The notes under the pieces are model-generated. The model saw only the letters and a program-made list of their open reading frames with translations. It had not been told where the DNA came from and made no database searches. 64,000 bases of DNA, taken from NCBI GenBank assembly GCA_035294085.1, contig DATGLP010000015.1, positions 1 to 64,000 on the forward strand, given 5' to 3'. Shown in pieces: positions 24,700-34,193 of this stretch. How positions within the stretch are numbered: the first letter of the stretch is position 1; each line of letters begins with the position of its first letter. Source of the DNA: Acidimicrobiales bacterium (GTDB lineage: Bacteria > Actinomycetota > Acidimicrobiia > Acidimicrobiales > Bog-793). Made by a program: the position numbers and the translations under genes.

Positions 24700-27114
24700 A
24701 TGCGCGCCGCACCGGCTCCGGTCACCCCCGACACCCGAGCCGGCGGCCTGAGCGACGCGGGCGTCGCCGAGCGGGTCGCGCGCGGGGCGATCAACGGGCG
24801 CGCCGCCGGCACGAGCCGGGGCTGGCGGTCGATCCTGCGCGCCAACGTCCTCACGCGCTTCAACGCGCTCCTCGGCGCCATGTGCGTCCTCGTCCTCGTC
24901 GTCGGGCCCCTCGAGGACGCCCTCTTCGGACTGATCCTCGTCATCAACACGACGATCGGCGTGATCCAGGAGGTGCGCGCCAAGCGGACGCTCGACCGGC
25001 TCGCGCTGCTCCACGCGCCGCGCGCCCGAGTCATTCGCTCGGGGGTCCCCCGGGAGGTCCCGACCGCCGAGATCGTCCTCGACGACCTCCTCGAGCTCCG
25101 TCGGGGCGACGAGCTGCCGGTCGACGCCGTGCTCGTCGAGGGCTCGGGAATCGAGGTCGACGAGTCGCTCGTCTCGGGCGAGTCCGAACCGGTCGACAAG
25201 GCAGTCGGCGACTCGCTGTACTCGGGGAGCTTCGTCGTCGCTGGCGAGGGCGTCGCCGTGGCAACGGCTGTCGGCGAGCGCTCGCTCGCCAGGAGCCTCG
25301 TCGACGAGGCGAGACGGCTCCGTCCGGCGAGCTCCGAGCTGCAGCGCGCCATCAACGGCATCCTGCGCATCGTCACCTGGGTCATCGCACCGCTCACCGC
25401 ACTGCTGTTCTGGAGCCAGCTGAGCGGCACCGCGACGACCGCCGACGCGCTGCGGGCCTCCGTGGCCGGGACCGCCAACCTGGTCCCCGAGGGGCTCGTC
25501 CTGCTCACGAGCCTCGCCTACGCGCTCGGCGCGCTGCGGCTGACCAGGTCGAACGTCCTCATCCAGGAGCTCCCCGCCGTCGAGAACCTGGCACGCGTCG
25601 ACGTGCTGTGCTTCGACAAGACGGGGACGCTGACCACCGGACGCCTGCGCGTCGAGCGCCTCGAGCCCCTCGTCGAGCACGTGCCGCTCGGTGACGTCCT
25701 CGCCACCCTCGCGGCCACCGAGGCCGAGCCGACGCCGAGCCTGCAGGCGATCGCACGAGACTGCGGCGGCTCCCGCCTCGCCGGACGAGCCGCCGTGCCC
25801 TTCTCCTCGGCGCGGCGCTGGAGCGGCGTCGAGGTGCCCGGGCTCGGCAGCTACGTCCTCGGCGCGCCCGAGACGCTCCTCGCCGCGCGCCCCGACGCCC
25901 GTCTCGCCGGGCGCGTCGAGGAGCTCGCCCGCCACGGCGTGCGGGTGCTCCTCGTGTGCCGCTCGCCCGAGGCGCTCACGCCGGCGCGCCTGCCGGCCGG
26001 CCTCGAGCCGGTCGGGATCGTCGGCCTCGCCGAGGAGCTGCGGCCCGACGCGGCGGACACGGTCGCCTTCCTCGTCGCCCAGGGAGTCGAGCTCAAGGTC
26101 GTCTCGGGGGACCACCCCGCGACGATCGCGGCGGTCGCTCGCGCCGCCGGTGTCCCCGAGCGCGGCGAACCCGTCTCGGGCGAGGCCCTCCCGGCGAGCG
26201 GCTCCGCGCTCGAGCGCCTCGTCGAGGACCGCTCGGTCTTCGGCCGCATCGGGCCGCGGCAAAAACGCGAGCTCGTCGAGGCACTGCAGCGCCGCGGCCA
26301 CGTCGTGGCGATGACGGGCGACGGGGTGAACGACGTGCTGGCGCTGCGCCGAGCCGATCTCGGGATCGTGATGGGGAGCGGCAGCCCGGCGAGCCGGGCC
26401 GCCGGGCGCGTCGTCCTCCTCGACAGCGCCTTCGCCGCCCTCCCCGAGGTGCTCGCCGAGGGCCGCCGCGTGCTCGCCAACGTCGAGCGGGTCGCCAAGC
26501 TCTTCGTGGCGAAGACCGTCTACGTCGCGCTGCTCGCGCTCGCGATCGGCGCCGCGCACCTCGCCTACCCCCTCTTCCCGCGCCACTTCACCCTCGTGAG
26601 CACGCTCACGGTCGGCGTACCGTCCTTCTTCCTCGCCCTCGGCCCGGCCACGACGCGGCTTCGGTCGGGGTTCGCGGAGCGGGTCGCGGACTTCGTCGTC
26701 CCCGCGGGCGTCCTCGCCTTCGCCGGCGCCTTCGGGAGCTACCTCTACGCCCGTACCGCTCCGGGATCCACGCCCGCGGCTGTCCGCACCGCGACCACCC
26801 TCGCGATCGGCGTGGCCGGCCTCGCCGTGCTCGCCAGCGCGGCTCGGCCGCTCACCCGCTGGCGCATCGCCCTCGTCGCCACCATGGCCCTCGGGCTCGT
26901 CGGCGCCCTCGGCCTCGGCGCGTCCAGGCGCTTCTTCGAGTTCTCGGGGCCGAGCCCGGGCACGCTCGCGGCCGTCCTCGCCATCTCGCTCCCTCTCGGC
27001 GCGCTCGTGCTCCTCGCCACCTCGCGCTCGAACGGCCGCGTCGGCGCTGCCGTCGCCGCAGTGGTCCCCCGTCGGCGCGAGGACGCGCGCCGCCCGGCGG
27101 GGTCGCAGCAGTGA
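24700..27114 (+). CDS. CtpE-like cation-transporting P-type ATPase
   Basis: An 804-residue pump. NVLTRFNALLG and NTTIGVIQEVRAKR mark the first membrane region and actuator. VSGESEPVDK is the TGES-equivalent. ANLVPEGLVLLTSLAYALG is the membrane PEGL site and LCFDKTGTLTTG carries the phosphorylated Asp. AMTGDGVNDVLALRRAD replaces the common NDAPAL, as in CtpE/ExP7-like ATPases. The mycobacterial relative takes up calcium. No cytosolic metal-binding domain is seen. It is divergent from the P1B-5 gene (183-bp gap) and its stop overlaps the next start (GTGA), so it is cotranscribed with the kinase fusion. Confidence 0.9.
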   Translation: MRAAPAPVTPDTRAGGLSDAGVAERVARGAINGRAAGTSRGWRSILRANVLTRFNALLGAMCVLVLVVGPLEDALFGLILVINTTIGVIQEVRAKRTLDRLALLHAPRARVIRSGVPREVPTAEIVLDDLLELRRGDELPVDAVLVEGSGIEVDESLVSGESEPVDKAVGDSLYSGSFVVAGEGVAVATAVGERSLARSLVDEARRLRPASSELQRAINGILRIVTWVIAPLTALLFWSQLSGTATTADALRASVAGTANLVPEGLVLLTSLAYALGALRLTRSNVLIQELPAVENLARVDVLCFDKTGTLTTGRLRVERLEPLVEHVPLGDVLATLAATEAEPTPSLQAIARDCGGSRLAGRAAVPFSSARRWSGVEVPGLGSYVLGAPETLLAARPDARLAGRVEELARHGVRVLLVCRSPEALTPARLPAGLEPVGIVGLAEELRPDAADTVAFLVAQGVELKVVSGDHPATIAAVARAAGVPERGEPVSGEALPASGSALERLVEDRSVFGRIGPRQKRELVEALQRRGHVVAMTGDGVNDVLALRRADLGIVMGSGSPASRAAGRVVLLDSAFAALPEVLAEGRRVLANVERVAKLFVAKTVYVALLALAIGAAHLAYPLFPRHFTLVSTLTVGVPSFFLALGPATTRLRSGFAERVADFVVPAGVLAFAGAFGSYLYARTAPGSTPAAVRTATTLAIGVAGLAVLASAARPLTRWRIALVATMALGLVGALGLGASRRFFEFSGPSPGTLAAVLAISLPLGALVLLATSRSNGRVGAAVAAVVPRRREDARRPAGSQQ

Positions 27115-28622
27115 GTCGGGGCTCGGGCCTCGACGGGGTCGCCGGGCAGGCGCCTGCGGCGCCGGCCAGGGTGGTCGAGACCCACGTCTCGACGGTCTTC
27201 CTCGTCGGCGAGCGCGCGTACAAGCTGAAGAAGCCCGTCGTGGCCGACTTCGTCGACCTCTCCACCCTGGCGGCGCGCCGGGCCGCCTGCGAAGCAGAGG
27301 TCGAGCTGAACCGCCGCCTCGCCCCTGACGTCTACGAGGGCGTCGCCACGGTGTGCGGGCCGGGCGGCGAGCCCTGGGACCACCTCGTCGTGATGCGGCG
27401 GCTGCCGGACGATCGCCGCCTCACTCGGGTCGTCGAGCGATCGCGCTCGGCCGGCGAGCAAGCGGTCGTCGCCGTCGCGCAGGTGGTCGCGAGCTTCCAC
27501 AGGCGCGCCGAGCACTCCGAGCGCATCGACGAGGCGGGGGCGCCGGGGTTCGTCCTCGCCCTGTGGTCGTCGAGCCTGCGCACCCTCGAGGGCAGCGAGC
27601 TCCCGGCCGGCGCCCGGGAGCTCGCGGCGCGCATCGGCTCGCTGGCCCGCCGCTACGTGCTCGGCTGCGCGCCGGCCTTCGAGGTGCGGGTGCGCTCGGG
27701 GCGCATCGTCGACGGCCACGGCGACCTGCAGGCAGACGACGTCTTCTGCCTCGACGACGGACCGAGGTTGCTCGACTGCCTCGAGTTCGACGCCGAGCTG
27801 CGTCACGGCGACGTGCTCGCCGACGTCGCCTTCCTCGCCATGGACCTCGAGCGCCTCGGGCACGCGAAGCTCGCCGAGTGCTTCCTGCGCGCCTACGCCA
27901 GCGCGTCCGGAGACGCCTGGCCGGCCTCGCTGCGCGAGCACTGGGTCGCCTACCGGGCGCTCGTACGCGCGAAGGTGGCGGCTCTCCGTGCGGCCCAGGG
28001 CGACGTGTCGGCGAGCGCACGCGCGGCGAAGCTCCTCGCGCTGTGCTGGGCGCACCTCGAGGCTGCCATCCCCCGGCTCGTCCTCGTCGGGGGCCTCCCC
28101 GGCACCGGCAAGTCGACGCTCGCCGCCGGGATTGCCGCGGCGCGCGGCTGGCAGCTGCTGCGCAGCGACGTGGTGCGCCGGGACCTCGCGAACGACCAGC
28201 AGGCCTCGCCAGGCGCCCCGGGCTTCGGCACCGGCCGCTACCGTCCCGGCGAGGTCGCGAGGACGTACGCGGCGATGCTCGCCCGAGCCGTCGAGCTGGT
28301 GCGAGGCGGCGAGAGCGTCGTCCTCGACGCCACGTGGACGAGCCGTCGGCAGCGCCAGCTCGCGGCGCTCGCCGCGGCCAGCTGCGGCGCGCACCTCGTC
28401 GCGCTCCGCTGCGACGCGCCGCTGGCGCTCGCCGCGCGACGCATCGCGAGGCGCGCCGCCGCGGGTCTCGACGCGTCGGAGGCGAGCGCGCGAGTCGCGC
28501 GCGAGATGGCGGCGCGTGCGGACGCCTGGCCGGAGGCGGCGACCGTCGACACGACCGGGGCGAAGCGTACGAGCCTCGGGGCCGCCCTCAAGGCCATCGC
28601 CGCCTCCAGGCCGACGGGCTGA
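27111..28622 (+). CDS. Aminoglycoside-phosphotransferase-like / P-loop kinase fusion (Rv2004c-like)
   Basis: A 503-residue two-domain protein. The N-terminal half begins with VVETHVSTVFLVGERAYKLK, as in phosphotransferase-like kinases, and has a catalytic-loop-like GRIVDGHGDLQADD (HGDL). The C-terminal half starts at about residue 320 with Walker A VGGLPGTGKSTLAAGIA, followed by LLRSDVVRRDLA and VVLDATWTSRRQR, typical of the AAA_33/zeta-like kinase fold. The same architecture is found in Rv2004c of the M. tuberculosis DosR regulon. GTG 27111 overlaps the upstream stop (GTGA), indicating translational coupling to the ATPase. The substrate is unknown. Confidence 0.88.
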   Translation: MSRGSGLDGVAGQAPAAPARVVETHVSTVFLVGERAYKLKKPVVADFVDLSTLAARRAACEAEVELNRRLAPDVYEGVATVCGPGGEPWDHLVVMRRLPDDRRLTRVVERSRSAGEQAVVAVAQVVASFHRRAEHSERIDEAGAPGFVLALWSSSLRTLEGSELPAGARELAARIGSLARRYVLGCAPAFEVRVRSGRIVDGHGDLQADDVFCLDDGPRLLDCLEFDAELRHGDVLADVAFLAMDLERLGHAKLAECFLRAYASASGDAWPASLREHWVAYRALVRAKVAALRAAQGDVSASARAAKLLALCWAHLEAAIPRLVLVGGLPGTGKSTLAAGIAAARGWQLLRSDVVRRDLANDQQASPGAPGFGTGRYRPGEVARTYAAMLARAVELVRGGESVVLDATWTSRRQRQLAALAAASCGAHLVALRCDAPLALAARRIARRAAAGLDASEASARVAREMAARADAWPEAATVDTTGAKRTSLGAALKAIAASRPTG

Positions 28623-29152
28623 GGACGACCGATCGCGGACCTCGCCGACGTACCGAGAGCTCGGAGACGACGGGGCCAACGAGCACCTGGCGGCTCTCGC
28701 CCTCCTGCGCCCCACCGGTGCGGACCGCCCATGGAAACGACCGGCGTGCGCTGCGCTGACGCGCCGCAGCGGTCGGGGGCGTGCCGGACAGGGTGTTCGT
28801 CCGTCGTCGCTCGACGCCCCGTGCCGAGGCTTCGCCCCGCGCGGGCGCATCGCCCAGCCGCCTTCGCGCGCTTCGTGGCGCGAGGCGCAGGCTGCGGCCA
28901 GCCGACGTCCGGCCGGAGCGAGCGCGCGGCACCCTGCTCGCGGGCGTCGGTTCGCGCGCCCCTCCGCCTGGGGGCGGCCGCCCACGAGACGGCAGTCGCG
29001 CCGGGGACGCCCGACGTGCCGCCTTCGCCTCGTGTTCTCGCCGGGACGCACGCGCCGCCGCCTCGCCCGAGACAGGCCCGCCTCCGAGGCCGCCCCGGCC
29101 GCTGGGCCCGAGGGGCGAGCCGCGCCGATCGCCCGTCTAGGATGCGCCCGAC
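28623..29152. other. Intergenic stretch without a convincing gene
   Basis: 530 bp between the kinase-fusion stop and the SDR start. Both strands have open frames here, but their translations are Arg/Pro/Ala-rich low-complexity strings with no family motifs and no good ribosome-binding sites. I see no tRNA, no clear promoter and no terminator with a T tract. Confidence 0.6.
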
Positions 29153-29965
29153 ATGCGAGCGCGTGCCAACGAGACGGCGCCCGCGACGAGGCTCGACGGG
29201 GAGGTCGCCGCGGTGACGGGCGCGAGCCGCGGGATCGGTCGCGCCATCGCGCGCGCCTTCGCCGACGCCGGCGCCGCAGTGGCCCTCGCCGGCCGCGACC
29301 GCGCCGAGCTCGAGAGCGCCCGGGCAGAGGTCGAAGCCCGGGGGGCGCGCTCGCTCGCCGCCTACTGCGACGTGCGCGACCCCGACTCGGTGGACGCCTT
29401 CGGCGATGCCGTGCGCGAGGCGCTCGGTCCGCCGACCGTCGTCGTCGCCTGCGCGGGAGTCGCCGGACCAACGAAGCCGCTCCACGAGCTGGCTGTGTCC
29501 GAGTGGGAGGAGTGCGTCTCGACCGATCTGACAGGCGTCTTCCTCACGTTCCGACGCTTCATCCCGGCAATGCTCGAGCGGGGCGCGGGCAGCTTGATCG
29601 CGATCTCCTCCATGACCGGCAAGCGGCCCCTCGCCGGGCGTAGCCCGTACGCCGCGGCGAAGCTCGGCGTGATCGGGCTCGTACGGACGCTCGCGCTGGA
29701 GCTCGGACCGTTCAACATCCGCGTCAACAGCGTCTGTCCCGGGGGCGTGGACGGCCCGCGCATCGACCTGGTCCTCGAGAACCAAGCCCGCCTGCTCGGC
29801 ATCTCCGTCGACGAGGCGCGCCGGCAGATGACCGAACCCGCTGCCTTGAAGCGCCTCGTTCGCCCCGAGGAGGTCGCGAGCGCGTGCGTGTTCCTGGCGT
29901 CTGCCGCCGGATCGGGGATCACCGGCGAGGACCTCAACGTCACCGCCGGCCTCGTCATGTACTGA
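29153..29965 (+). CDS. Short-chain dehydrogenase/reductase
   Basis: A 270-residue classical SDR (fabG-like). The cofactor motif TGASRGIGRAIA is at residues about 23-34, VACAGVAG is the NNAG equivalent, the catalytic Ser is in IAISSMTGKRP, and the Tyr-Lys pair in YAAAKLGVIG. NIRVNSVCPGGVDGPRI and ITGEDLNVTAGLVMY complete the fold. The ATG at 29153 adds about 15 residues before the fold. It ends 44 bp from the convergent histidinol-dehydrogenase-family gene. It probably oxidises a secondary alcohol; the substrate is not assignable. Confidence 0.9.
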   Translation: MRARANETAPATRLDGEVAAVTGASRGIGRAIARAFADAGAAVALAGRDRAELESARAEVEARGARSLAAYCDVRDPDSVDAFGDAVREALGPPTVVVACAGVAGPTKPLHELAVSEWEECVSTDLTGVFLTFRRFIPAMLERGAGSLIAISSMTGKRPLAGRSPYAAAKLGVIGLVRTLALELGPFNIRVNSVCPGGVDGPRIDLVLENQARLLGISVDEARRQMTEPAALKRLVRPEEVASACVFLASAAGSGITGEDLNVTAGLVMY

Positions 29966-30009
29966 CAGGTGACCGCACGCGCCGCGGCGCGCCGGACTCG
30001 GACCGCGGG

Positions 30010-31281
30010 CTAGCCCCGCGACCAGCGCCGCAGCCGGAGGTCCGCCTGCTCCTTGTGCCCCCAGAAGCGTTCGACCTCGCAGATGCCCGAGACGTGGCGC
30101 CCAACGACGACACTCGCCTCGCGCGTCGCCCGCTGGTAGGTGACCGTCTTCAGGAACTTGCCGACCCACAGGCCGCCCGTGTAGCGGGCCGCGCCGCGCG
30201 TCGGGAGGATGTGGTTCGTGCCGATGGCCTTGTCGCCGTAGGCGACGTTCGTCGCCTCGCCGAGGAAGAGCGCGCCGTAGTTCCGGAGGCGTTCGAGGTA
30301 GTAGTCGGGGTCCGAGGTCAGCACCTCCACGTGCTCGAAGGCGAGCTCGTCCGCGAGGGCGACCGCCTCCTCGGCGCTGTCGACGAGGTAGATGCGCCCG
30401 TAGTCGCGCCACGCCGGCCCCGCGACGTCCGCCGTCGGGAGCGAGCGCAGCTGGCGCTCGCACTCGGCGAGCGTCTCGCGCGCGAGCCGCTCGCTCGTCG
30501 TGATGAGCACCGCCGGCGAGGTCGGGCCGTGCTCGGCCTGGCCGAGCAGGTCGGTCGCCACGAGCTCGGCGTCGCAGCTGTCGTCGGCGATGACGAGCAC
30601 CTCGGTCGGGCCCGCGACGAGGTCGATGCCAACCGTCCCGAAGAGCTGGCGCTTCGCCTCCGCGACGTAGGCGTTGCCCGGACCGCAGACCATGTCGACG
30701 CGCCCGATCGTCTCGGTCCCGAGGGCCATCGCGGCGATCGCCTGCACCCCGCCGAGCACGTAGATCTCGTCCGCACCCGCGAGGTGCATCGACGCGATCG
30801 TGGCCGGGTAGGCGCCGCCCTCCAGCGGCGGCGTGCACGCGATCACCCGAGGGACCCCGGCCACCTTCGCCGTGAGGATACTCATGTACGCGGAGGCGAC
30901 CATCGGGTAGCGGCCGCCCGGCACGTAGCACCCGACGTTCTGGACCGGGATGTGCCGATGGCCCAGGCGCACACCCGGGATCGTCTCCACCTCGAGCTCG
31001 TGCAGGGTCTCGAGCTGCGAGGTGGCGAAGCTGCGCACCTGGTCCTGCGCCCATCGGATGTCGTCCAGCGTGCTGGTCGGCACCTTGGCCAGGCTCCCCG
31101 CGATCTCGTCGTCGCCGAGGCGGAACGACGGCGGGCTCCAGCCGTCCAGCGTCGCGGACAGCTCCCGGACGGCGGCGTCCCCGCCGGTCCGCACCCGGTC
31201 GATGAGCTGGGCGACCCGAGGCGCGATCTCCTCGCTCGCGTCCGCGGGCGAGCCGAGCCCCTCCTTCACGGTCCGTACCAT
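30010..31281 (-). CDS. Histidinol dehydrogenase family protein (catabolic, HpsN-like)
   Basis: A 423-residue NAD-dependent dehydrogenase. VQNVGCYVPGGRYP, GVQAIAAMALGT, VDMVCGPGNAYV, DLVAGPTEVLVIAD and LLGQAEHGPTSPAVLIT are the conserved HisD blocks; the C-terminus has SGICEVERFWGHKEQADLR. ATG 31279-31281 has an excellent AAGGAGG site. No other his gene is nearby. It is next to an ABC permease pair, so a catabolic role such as sulfopropanediol or another polyol dehydrogenase is more likely than histidine synthesis. Distinguishing these needs a family tree. Confidence 0.88.
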   Translation of the reverse strand: MVRTVKEGLGSPADASEEIAPRVAQLIDRVRTGGDAAVRELSATLDGWSPPSFRLGDDEIAGSLAKVPTSTLDDIRWAQDQVRSFATSQLETLHELEVETIPGVRLGHRHIPVQNVGCYVPGGRYPMVASAYMSILTAKVAGVPRVIACTPPLEGGAYPATIASMHLAGADEIYVLGGVQAIAAMALGTETIGRVDMVCGPGNAYVAEAKRQLFGTVGIDLVAGPTEVLVIADDSCDAELVATDLLGQAEHGPTSPAVLITTSERLARETLAECERQLRSLPTADVAGPAWRDYGRIYLVDSAEEAVALADELAFEHVEVLTSDPDYYLERLRNYGALFLGEATNVAYGDKAIGTNHILPTRGAARYTGGLWVGKFLKTVTYQRATREASVVVGRHVSGICEVERFWGHKEQADLRLRRWSRG

Positions 31282-31555
31282 CGCCCCTCCTTGGCTCGCA
31301 GAGCGCCGCGGCTGGCGCCGCCCAGCGGCTGCCCGTCGAGCCGCGCCGGATCCGAGGCGCCCACCACCTTCAGCGCTCGGCCGGCGCGGTGCAAGTCGCC
31401 GACGCGCGCTCGTCGGACAGCTTCGTCGAGCGCCAGACGCTACATGTGCGCGAGGGCGACGCCGAGAGGTGTCGGTCCCGCGAGCTGCGAGAGACGCGGC
31501 GCGACGCGCGATCGCGACGCGCACCTCGATCGGCGCGTGGAACGCCCCAGGCTCG

Positions 31556-32560
31556 TCACGTCGGCTGCCGCCTGCCTCGAGCGAGCACGGCCGCCACGAG
31601 GATCGCCACCGCGAAGACGATGTCCTGGAGCGGGCCTCCCAGCCTGGCGCCGCCCAACATGGTGCTGAGCGCCTGGAGGACGATCGCCCCGGCCACCGTG
31701 CCGAGGAAGAGCCCCCTGCCGCCGGTCGCCGAGGCGCCACCGACCATGACGGCCGCGAGCGACAGGAGCAGGTACGGGTCGCCGATCGACAGGTAGCTCT
31801 GGCCTCTGAAGCCCGCGAGGAGCAGGCCACCGATGGCAGCGCTGACGCCGCTCAAGACATAGGCGCCGACGATCGTCGACCGCCTGCACGTGGACGCCAG
31901 CGCGGGCGGCCGCGCGCCCATGGCAGCGGGCTGGAGGGTCCTGCCGCGGGCCATCTTGGCCGTGACGGCTGTCCCGAGGATGAGGAACGCGAGCAGGACG
32001 ACGACGAGCGCCACGAGCGCGCCTCCGGAGAAGCCCCCGACGGCAGCCTTGGTGATCACCGCCGGCGCCGACCCCGTCGGCTGCCCGCCCGAGGAGACGA
32101 GCGCCGCTCCTTCGACGACGGAGTTCGTCGCAAGCGTGACAATGACCGGTGACGTCCGAGCCACCGTGACGACCAGCCCGTTGACGAGACCGATGAGCGT
32201 CCCGATCCCGAGCACGAGCAGGACGGCGGCCGGAGCGTGCGAGCTCAGCCCCTGCGTCACCCCGGTCAGCACGACCGCCGCGAGCGTCATCGTGGCCGGG
32301 ACCGACAGGTCGAACCCGCCGGTCAGCACCACAAGGCCCTGTCCGAAGCCCACAAGGGCAGTGAGCGTCGCCAGGCTGAGAACCGTCCGCACGTCGCTCG
32401 CCGAACCGGACCTCGTACCGACGAGGCGCGTGCAGGCGAGGAGGACGACCGCGACCACGTAGAGTGCGACGACCCCCCGGTTGGTCGCCCCGAGCAGCCA
32501 CCTCCGGACGGAGGCACGCCGGCCTGCCTCGGCGACCGGTCGCTCGAGCAGCGAGCTCAC
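31556..32560 (-). CDS. Ribose-type ABC transporter permease (second of an orphan pair)
   Basis: A 334-residue RbsC-like permease with about nine membrane segments. VVLTGGFDLSVPATMTLAA is the conserved loop and ATGGRGLFLGTVAGAIVL the C-terminal motif. GTG 32558-32560 overlaps the upstream permease stop (GTGA), so the pair is translationally coupled and probably forms a heterodimeric channel. No ATPase or binding-protein gene is adjacent. The histidinol-dehydrogenase-family gene lies 274 bp downstream on the same strand. Confidence 0.9.
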   Translation of the reverse strand: MSSLLERPVAEAGRRASVRRWLLGATNRGVVALYVVAVVLLACTRLVGTRSGSASDVRTVLSLATLTALVGFGQGLVVLTGGFDLSVPATMTLAAVVLTGVTQGLSSHAPAAVLLVLGIGTLIGLVNGLVVTVARTSPVIVTLATNSVVEGAALVSSGGQPTGSAPAVITKAAVGGFSGGALVALVVVLLAFLILGTAVTAKMARGRTLQPAAMGARPPALASTCRRSTIVGAYVLSGVSAAIGGLLLAGFRGQSYLSIGDPYLLLSLAAVMVGGASATGGRGLFLGTVAGAIVLQALSTMLGGARLGGPLQDIVFAVAILVAAVLARGRRQPT

Positions 32561-33645
32561 GCGCGCCCGTCCTGCGGTGCGGCGGGTGTGCTCGCGCCCG
32601 GCGCCGCCGGGCTCCCCCACCGGCCGACCCCGCTCCCGCCGTCGAGGACGAGCCCCTTGAGCACCGCAGCGAACAGGATCGCACCGTTGAGCACGCCCGT
32701 GTAGAAGGCCGGCACCTGGAAGGCAAAGAGGATGTCGTCGACCGAGGTGACGATGAAGGCACCGAGGATCGCCGTGAGAGGATCGCCGCGGCCGCCGCCG
32801 AGCCGAGTACCGCCGAGGACGACTGCGGCGATGGCGGTGACAACGAGCGTGCTGCCGAGGTTGGGGTCCCCGCTGCCGCTCATCGCGGTGAGGAGCAGCG
32901 CCGCGGCGCCGTAGAAGAGACCCGCCAGGGCATGGCCGGCGACGATCGTGCTCCGGACCCGCCTGCTGCTCGAGGGCGCGGCTTCGGCCTCGGAGCCGAG
33001 GGCATACAACCTGCGAACCCAGCCAGTCCGCTTCGTCGCCCACCACACGAGCACAGCCGCCACCAGGAGGTAGGTCGAGTTGGGGATGCTGATCAGGAAA
33101 GATCCGCTCAGGGTGCTCGCGAACCCGGATTGGACCGTCCCGCCAGGCTGCGACCTGACGAGGAGCGCCACGCCTTGCCAGAGGAACGACATCGACAGCG
33201 TTACCAGGATCGACGGGAGGTTGAGGCCGGCGACGAGCAGCCCGTTGGTCGCGCTGACCGCAACGCCAGTGGCGAGCACCTCGATCGAGACGCCCAGCTG
33301 GGAGCCTGCGGAGGCGCCCATCTGGCTGACGAGGATCACGTTGAGCAACGAGAGGATCGAGCCGATCGACAGGTCCAGCCCTCCAGCGACGACGACGACG
33401 GCCTCCCCGGCGGCGACGAGGCCCAGGCCGATGCCGCCGTTGGCGAACCCCTGGACCGACCCGGCCGTTCGCGCGCTCGGGTCGACGGACCAGTAGACGG
33501 CCAGCAGGACGAGGAGCAGCAGGACGGCAACGACCACGGAGCGCCGCTCGGCCCCCCACGCGCGGGCGTGCACCAGCAGCGACTGGGTCGGCGCCCGACG
33601 CGGCGCTTCCGCGCTCGTCAGCAGCTGACGCCCGACACCAGCCAT
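32557..33645 (-). CDS. Ribose-type ABC transporter permease (first of an orphan pair)
   Basis: A 362-residue RbsC-like permease. VVVVAGGLDLSIGSILSLLN is the signature loop and RLGGGRGDPLTAILGAFIV the C-terminal motif. ATG 33643-33645 has an AAGGAGG site. A short hydrophilic Pro/Ala-rich tail ends the protein. It is the first gene of this operon; upstream lies only a 412-bp gap and then tRNA-Ser. Energy for transport would have to come from an ATPase encoded elsewhere, possibly one of the two in this window. Confidence 0.9.
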   Translation of the reverse strand: MAGVGRQLLTSAEAPRRAPTQSLLVHARAWGAERRSVVVAVLLLLVLLAVYWSVDPSARTAGSVQGFANGGIGLGLVAAGEAVVVVAGGLDLSIGSILSLLNVILVSQMGASAGSQLGVSIEVLATGVAVSATNGLLVAGLNLPSILVTLSMSFLWQGVALLVRSQPGGTVQSGFASTLSGSFLISIPNSTYLLVAAVLVWWATKRTGWVRRLYALGSEAEAAPSSSRRVRSTIVAGHALAGLFYGAAALLLTAMSGSGDPNLGSTLVVTAIAAVVLGGTRLGGGRGDPLTAILGAFIVTSVDDILFAFQVPAFYTGVLNGAILFAAVLKGLVLDGGSGVGRWGSPAAPGASTPAAPQDGRA

Positions 33646-34057
33646 CGCGGACGACGCCTCCTTGATCGCTCGCGCGCCGCTGCGAGTATGAACGGGCGAC
33701 CAGCCTGTGTCATCGTGAGGACGCCGTTCGTTGAAGCGTCGCCGACCTCGTGCGAATGCCAGGGGCTGCTGTACCTGGTCGGCGATGGCGCGGATGCCCG
33801 AGCCCCGCTGCGCCGCACGTCACGCCCACGTCCTCGACGCAGCCGCGAGCCACAGGCACGGCGTCGACACTGCGCAGGCGACCAACCAGGACCAAGCCAC
33901 CTCACAATCACTCACGGCCGTCACGCTGCTGCGACCGGCCGCGGCCTCGGAGCAACCGATGATCGAACGAGTGCCGGGTCGGTGGCGCGCCGAGCCGGTC
34001 ATGGCGCCGACCGCCAGCGCGCCAGCCGCGAGGTTGCGGGTTAGAGTACGGGCACCG
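33646..34057. other. Intergenic stretch upstream of permease pair
   Basis: 412 bp between the permease ATG and tRNA-Ser. It must contain the permease-operon promoter and the tRNA promoter (a TAGAGT hexamer at 34042-34047 fits a tRNA -10). Translations on both strands show no recognisable remnant of an ABC ATPase or binding protein. Confidence 0.5.
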
Positions 34058-34147
34058 GGAGAGGTGCGAGAGCGGCCGAATCGGGCTCACTGCTAATGAG
34101 TTGACCCGGGGCAACCGGGTCCGAGGGTTCAAATCCCTCCCTCTCCG
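34058..34147 (+). tRNA. tRNA-Ser(GCU)
   Basis: A 90-nt tRNA. The acceptor arms GGAGAGG and CCTCTCC pair perfectly, with G as discriminator. The anticodon loop CTGCTAA gives GCU. A long variable arm (ACCCGGGGCAACCGGGT) is the class II feature expected of serine, and the T arm holds GGTTCAAATCC. The 3' CCA is not encoded. Confidence 0.97.
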
Positions 34148-34193
34148 CTCACCGATCGAGGGGTGCCTCGCGCCTGTCGCCGGCGACGTGCGC

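Noticed and set aside
28731-29216. A 161-codon plus-strand frame before the SDR gene
   Set aside because: Arg/Pro-rich, overlaps the SDR start out of frame, and has no homologous pattern.
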